Assembly: GCA_016788785.1 (NCBI GenBank)
Contig: JAEUSM010000012.1
Span: 1 to 64,000 of the forward strand
Length of the DNA stretch: 64,000 bases
DNA from: Candidatus Kapaibacterium sp.
GTDB taxonomy: Bacteria; Bacteroidota; Ignavibacteria; Kapaibacteriales; JAEUSM01
Direction of reading: 5' to 3'
Part shown: piece after piece, positions 61,767-64,000 of the stretch
Numbering within the stretch: the first letter of the stretch is position 1
Layout: every line of letters begins with the position of its first letter
The notes under the pieces: generated by a model
Told to the model about the DNA's origin: nothing
Seen by the model: the letters and a program-made list of their open reading frames with translations, nothing else
The model's database searches: none
Program-made: the position numbers and the translations under genes

Positions 61767-63422
61767 TTAAAGTCTACTAAATGTAATTAAGAAACCAGAT
61801 ATAGTAAGTAACTGAGCTAAAATTGTTAAACCAACAGTTACAACATCAATGAATTTTGTTTGAATTTTTCCAGGAATGATAATTTGATCACCAGCTTCAA
61901 TTTTGTATGCTTCGACATCAGATGCTTCGTAACGAACTCCATTTGATTTCACTACTTGAATTTGACCTTCATCAGCTTGATAGGTCAATCCATTTGCCAA
62001 TTGTAAATAATCAGAAAATACTAATTTGGAATTATACTGTTGCAAACCAGGATTTTTGACTTCACCAATGACATTGACATAATCCAAGCGTTTTAAAATT
62101 ACAATTGAGTCTCTATGTTCTAAAACCACGTTATCTTCGATGCGTTCTTTTTCTAACAAACGTGCAAAGTTTACAGCCATTTGTCCTTTTGTCGAACGAT
62201 TTTGTACAGTCAAATACTGACGTTCAGCATCAGTTAATTCTAAGTCACTATTTTTTTTCTGAAGTCGAAGTAACTCCTTATCTTCCGGTTGCTCTTGATG
62301 ACGAACAAAAAACGATGTTTCCAAACTCGCTGTGGGTAATACACCTCCAGCACGCTTAAGAATACTTAGTAATCTTTCCTCAGGTCCAATAGAATATCTT
62401 CCAGGGAAACGAACTTCTCCTGTCAAGGAAATATATCGCAATTCGAAATATTTCGATTTTGCACGTACATAGATTCTATCTCCCAAAATGAGATTCATAT
62501 CATTCGGAAATGTTGCATTAGGTTGATAAAATGTTTCTTGTTTCCATGCGGAAGCATCTATGACATAAATATTCGTTTCGTTGGTTTTATAATTTAAACG
62601 AACGAGTTCTACAGAATCTATTAAAGATTTTGGAGTAAATCCACCTGCAAAACGAATAATCGTTGAAACTTTATCACCTTCACGAAACTCATATTTTTTC
62701 TCTTTGTTATTTGCAACTTCTCCATTTATTTCAATGAAATTTGTTTTTCCATCTGTAAATGGAACAACAATGACATCACCACCTAACATTGTAGGATTAT
62801 GAGTTTTGTCACCGAGTGCATAATATTTCATCAAATCTACATTGAGAACTGTTCCGTTCTCTCGTTTTATCAAAATATTTCTCGTAGAGGCATTTTCCAA
62901 TGGACCACCAGCGCGAACCATTATCTCAGACAATCTTACTGCTTGTGTAGCATTAACATAAGCAGGTGTTCGAACTGCTCCAAGAATTGATACTTTGAAT
63001 TCTGATAGTTTAGAAAGTGACAAAGAAACTTCCGTTGTTTTGTACATCTTTGTAGCACGTTGCATTACTTCTTTTTCTACTTCTGCTAAAGTTTTACCAT
63101 TAGTGGAAATAACACCAACATCTTTGATGACAATACTACCATCTGGATTAACAGGTATCTCAAATTGTCTTGATGGGAATGTTAATACTAAGAAAGTAAG
63201 TTTATCTCCTGGAGAAACAAGATACGTGTTTTTATCAACGGGAGTTTCTTGAATGTTTGTAACTTCTTTTGTGATTTCTAATAAATTTTTGACCCCCAAT
63301 GTATCGTACTCACCTGGTTTTTCTACACCCTTTGTAGGGAAAGTGATTCCCTGCATTTGACTAAATAGAGCAGAAGGAAGAAAGATTACAAGGAAAGTGA
63401 TTGCAAATAAAATACTGCGCAT
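61767..63422 (-). CDS. Outer-membrane polysaccharide export protein (Wza-like, SLBB)
   Basis: A 551-residue exporter for capsule or exopolysaccharide. A signal peptide (LFAITFLVIFLPSALFS-Q) is followed by the Poly_export domain (LVSPGDKLTFLVLTFPSRQFEIPVNPDGSIVIKDVGVISTNGKTLAEVEKEV). Then come two or three SLBB soluble-ligand-binding beta domains (VSILGAVRTPAYV; ISLTGEVRFPGRY; VNVIGEVKNPGLQ). It ends in a hydrophobic helix (VVTVGLTILAQLLTISGFLITF) which is longer than the usual Wza C-terminal helix. With the Wzz-like gene it makes a two-gene export pair. The minus-strand -7-like TATATTTG is at 63468-63461. Confidence 0.9.
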   Translation of the reverse strand: MRSILFAITFLVIFLPSALFSQMQGITFPTKGVEKPGEYDTLGVKNLLEITKEVTNIQETPVDKNTYLVSPGDKLTFLVLTFPSRQFEIPVNPDGSIVIKDVGVISTNGKTLAEVEKEVMQRATKMYKTTEVSLSLSKLSEFKVSILGAVRTPAYVNATQAVRLSEIMVRAGGPLENASTRNILIKRENGTVLNVDLMKYYALGDKTHNPTMLGGDVIVVPFTDGKTNFIEINGEVANNKEKKYEFREGDKVSTIIRFAGGFTPKSLIDSVELVRLNYKTNETNIYVIDASAWKQETFYQPNATFPNDMNLILGDRIYVRAKSKYFELRYISLTGEVRFPGRYSIGPEERLLSILKRAGGVLPTASLETSFFVRHQEQPEDKELLRLQKKNSDLELTDAERQYLTVQNRSTKGQMAVNFARLLEKERIEDNVVLEHRDSIVILKRLDYVNVIGEVKNPGLQQYNSKLVFSDYLQLANGLTYQADEGQIQVVKSNGVRYEASDVEAYKIEAGDQIIIPGKIQTKFIDVVTVGLTILAQLLTISGFLITFSRL

Positions 63423-63500
63423 ACTGTCTTTACGACTGAAAAATTTGTTGTTGAGATTTACAAATATACGAAAATTACGGTTACTATCTATTATTACTCT

Positions 63501-64000
63501 ATGGATTTGAATAATTTACAAACGGTTGCTATTGATGCTGCTATACAGGCTGGAAAAAAGTTACGAGAAGGTTTTGGAAGTGCATTTGAAATATCGAATA
63601 AAGAAGGTGTTCACAATTTAGTGACAGAATATGATTACATTGCCGAGCAAACAATTATTTCACAAATAAAACACTCGTTTCCTAATCATTTTATTCTTTC
63701 AGAAGAAGCTGGAGCAAATGATTCAACATCGGATATTCGCTGGATTATAGACCCATTAGATGGGACAGTAAATTTTGCTCATTCCATTCCAATATTTTGT
63801 GTTTCTATTGGTGTAGAGATGGCCGGTGAAATGGTAGTTGGAGTGATTTACAATCCAATGCTTGAAGAGCTTTTTGTTGCAGTTCGTGGTAAAGGTGCGA
63901 CATTAAATGGTCGTCAAATCAGGGTTTCTACGACAACAAACTTAAAAGACGCTATTTTGGTAACAGGATTTCCCTATAATGTTGCTCAAAATATTGATGG
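63501..64000 (+). CDS. Inositol-1-monophosphatase family protein (truncated by window edge)
   Basis: An open frame from the ATG at 63501 runs to the window's right edge with no stop. The 166 codons read contain the IMPase signature: the metal-binding glutamate in ILSEEAG, IDPLDGTVNFAHSIPIFCVSIG with the DPLDGT motif, and an NPMLEELFVAVRGKGATLNG loop. The family includes SuhB and dephosphorylates inositol phosphates or related sugars. It is divergent from the Wza-like gene. The start is supported by the family N-terminus (an AIDAAIQAGKKLREGF helix). Confidence 0.9.
   Translation, partial: MDLNNLQTVAIDAAIQAGKKLREGFGSAFEISNKEGVHNLVTEYDYIAEQTIISQIKHSFPNHFILSEEAGANDSTSDIRWIIDPLDGTVNFAHSIPIFCVSIGVEMAGEMVVGVIYNPMLEELFVAVRGKGATLNGRQIRVSTTTNLKDAILVTGFPYNVAQNID

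Overview
This is a 64 kb stretch of an AT-rich bacterial chromosome. The gene content points to the Bacteroidota/Chlorobiota (FCB) group, most likely an Ignavibacteria- or Kapabacteria-like lineage. The evidence is: two large secreted proteins ending in PNPFN-type (type IX secretion/FlgD-like) C-terminal domains, a GWxTD-domain protein, a DUF3109 protein, a thioredoxin-reductase-like ferredoxin-NADP reductase of the kind known from green sulfur bacteria, and a CruA-like cyclase. Promoters match the Bacteroidota -33 TTTG / -7 TAnnTTTG pattern, and Shine-Dalgarno sequences are mostly absent. Lineage is an inference from content, not from a marker-gene tree.

Layout. Positions 1-262 hold a tandem non-coding repeat, followed by a promoter, tRNA-Leu(UAG) and tig. 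A convergent terminator separates tig from recQ. Next come a catalytically degenerate SDR and the leftward operon methyltransferase-fumC-purM. Rightward genes from 8.6 to 18 kb are a small secreted protein, pyrE, a GWxTD protein, and the run receiver/histidine kinase-tatA-gatA-FAD protein-prolyl oligopeptidase. From 18 to 26 kb most genes are leftward: a Tat-type flavoprotein, an OmpA-like/WD40 secreted pair, a CruA-like flavoprotein, an OprP-like porin with a palindrome at its promoter, a CADD-like di-iron protein (candidate self-sacrificing pABA synthase) and MeaB. From 26 to 49 kb most genes are rightward: an unknown Rossmann protein, a 1.6-kilo-residue secreted protein, HIT, KdsD (with RodZ convergent), a five-gene run including AtuA-like, DUF2279, GT2 and MurB, a second secreted protein, an OmpR-type regulator, MazG-like, methyltransferase-like, CopA and SppA. 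From 49.5 to 63.4 kb most genes are leftward: SugE, 3-hydroxyacyl-CoA dehydrogenase, DedA, (FNR rightward), a tandem pair of small secreted paralogues, a stand-alone nuoD, (a lipoprotein rightward), DUF3109-rpoN-paaN, and a Wza/Wzz export pair. A truncated inositol-monophosphatase gene enters the right edge.

Function. Most of the window is chromosomal housekeeping: translation and folding (tRNA-Leu, tig, gatA), nucleotide synthesis (purM, pyrE), cell wall and envelope (murB, kdsD, rodZ, Wza/Wzz), respiration and redox (nuoD, FNR, fumC). It also carries many envelope and secreted proteins. I see no phage, integron, CRISPR array, transposase or obvious defence island. Accessory DNA is limited to small palindromic dispersed repeats at 1-262, 4.5-4.65 kb, 49.4-49.5 kb and 52.6-52.85 kb.

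The most rewarding items are the CADD-like protein with every expected active-site residue, the CruA-like cyclase, the SDR that lacks its catalytic tyrosine, the His-Asp run inside trigger factor, the porin operator-like palindrome, and the duplicated small secreted proteins. I did not find a clearly new multi-gene system.
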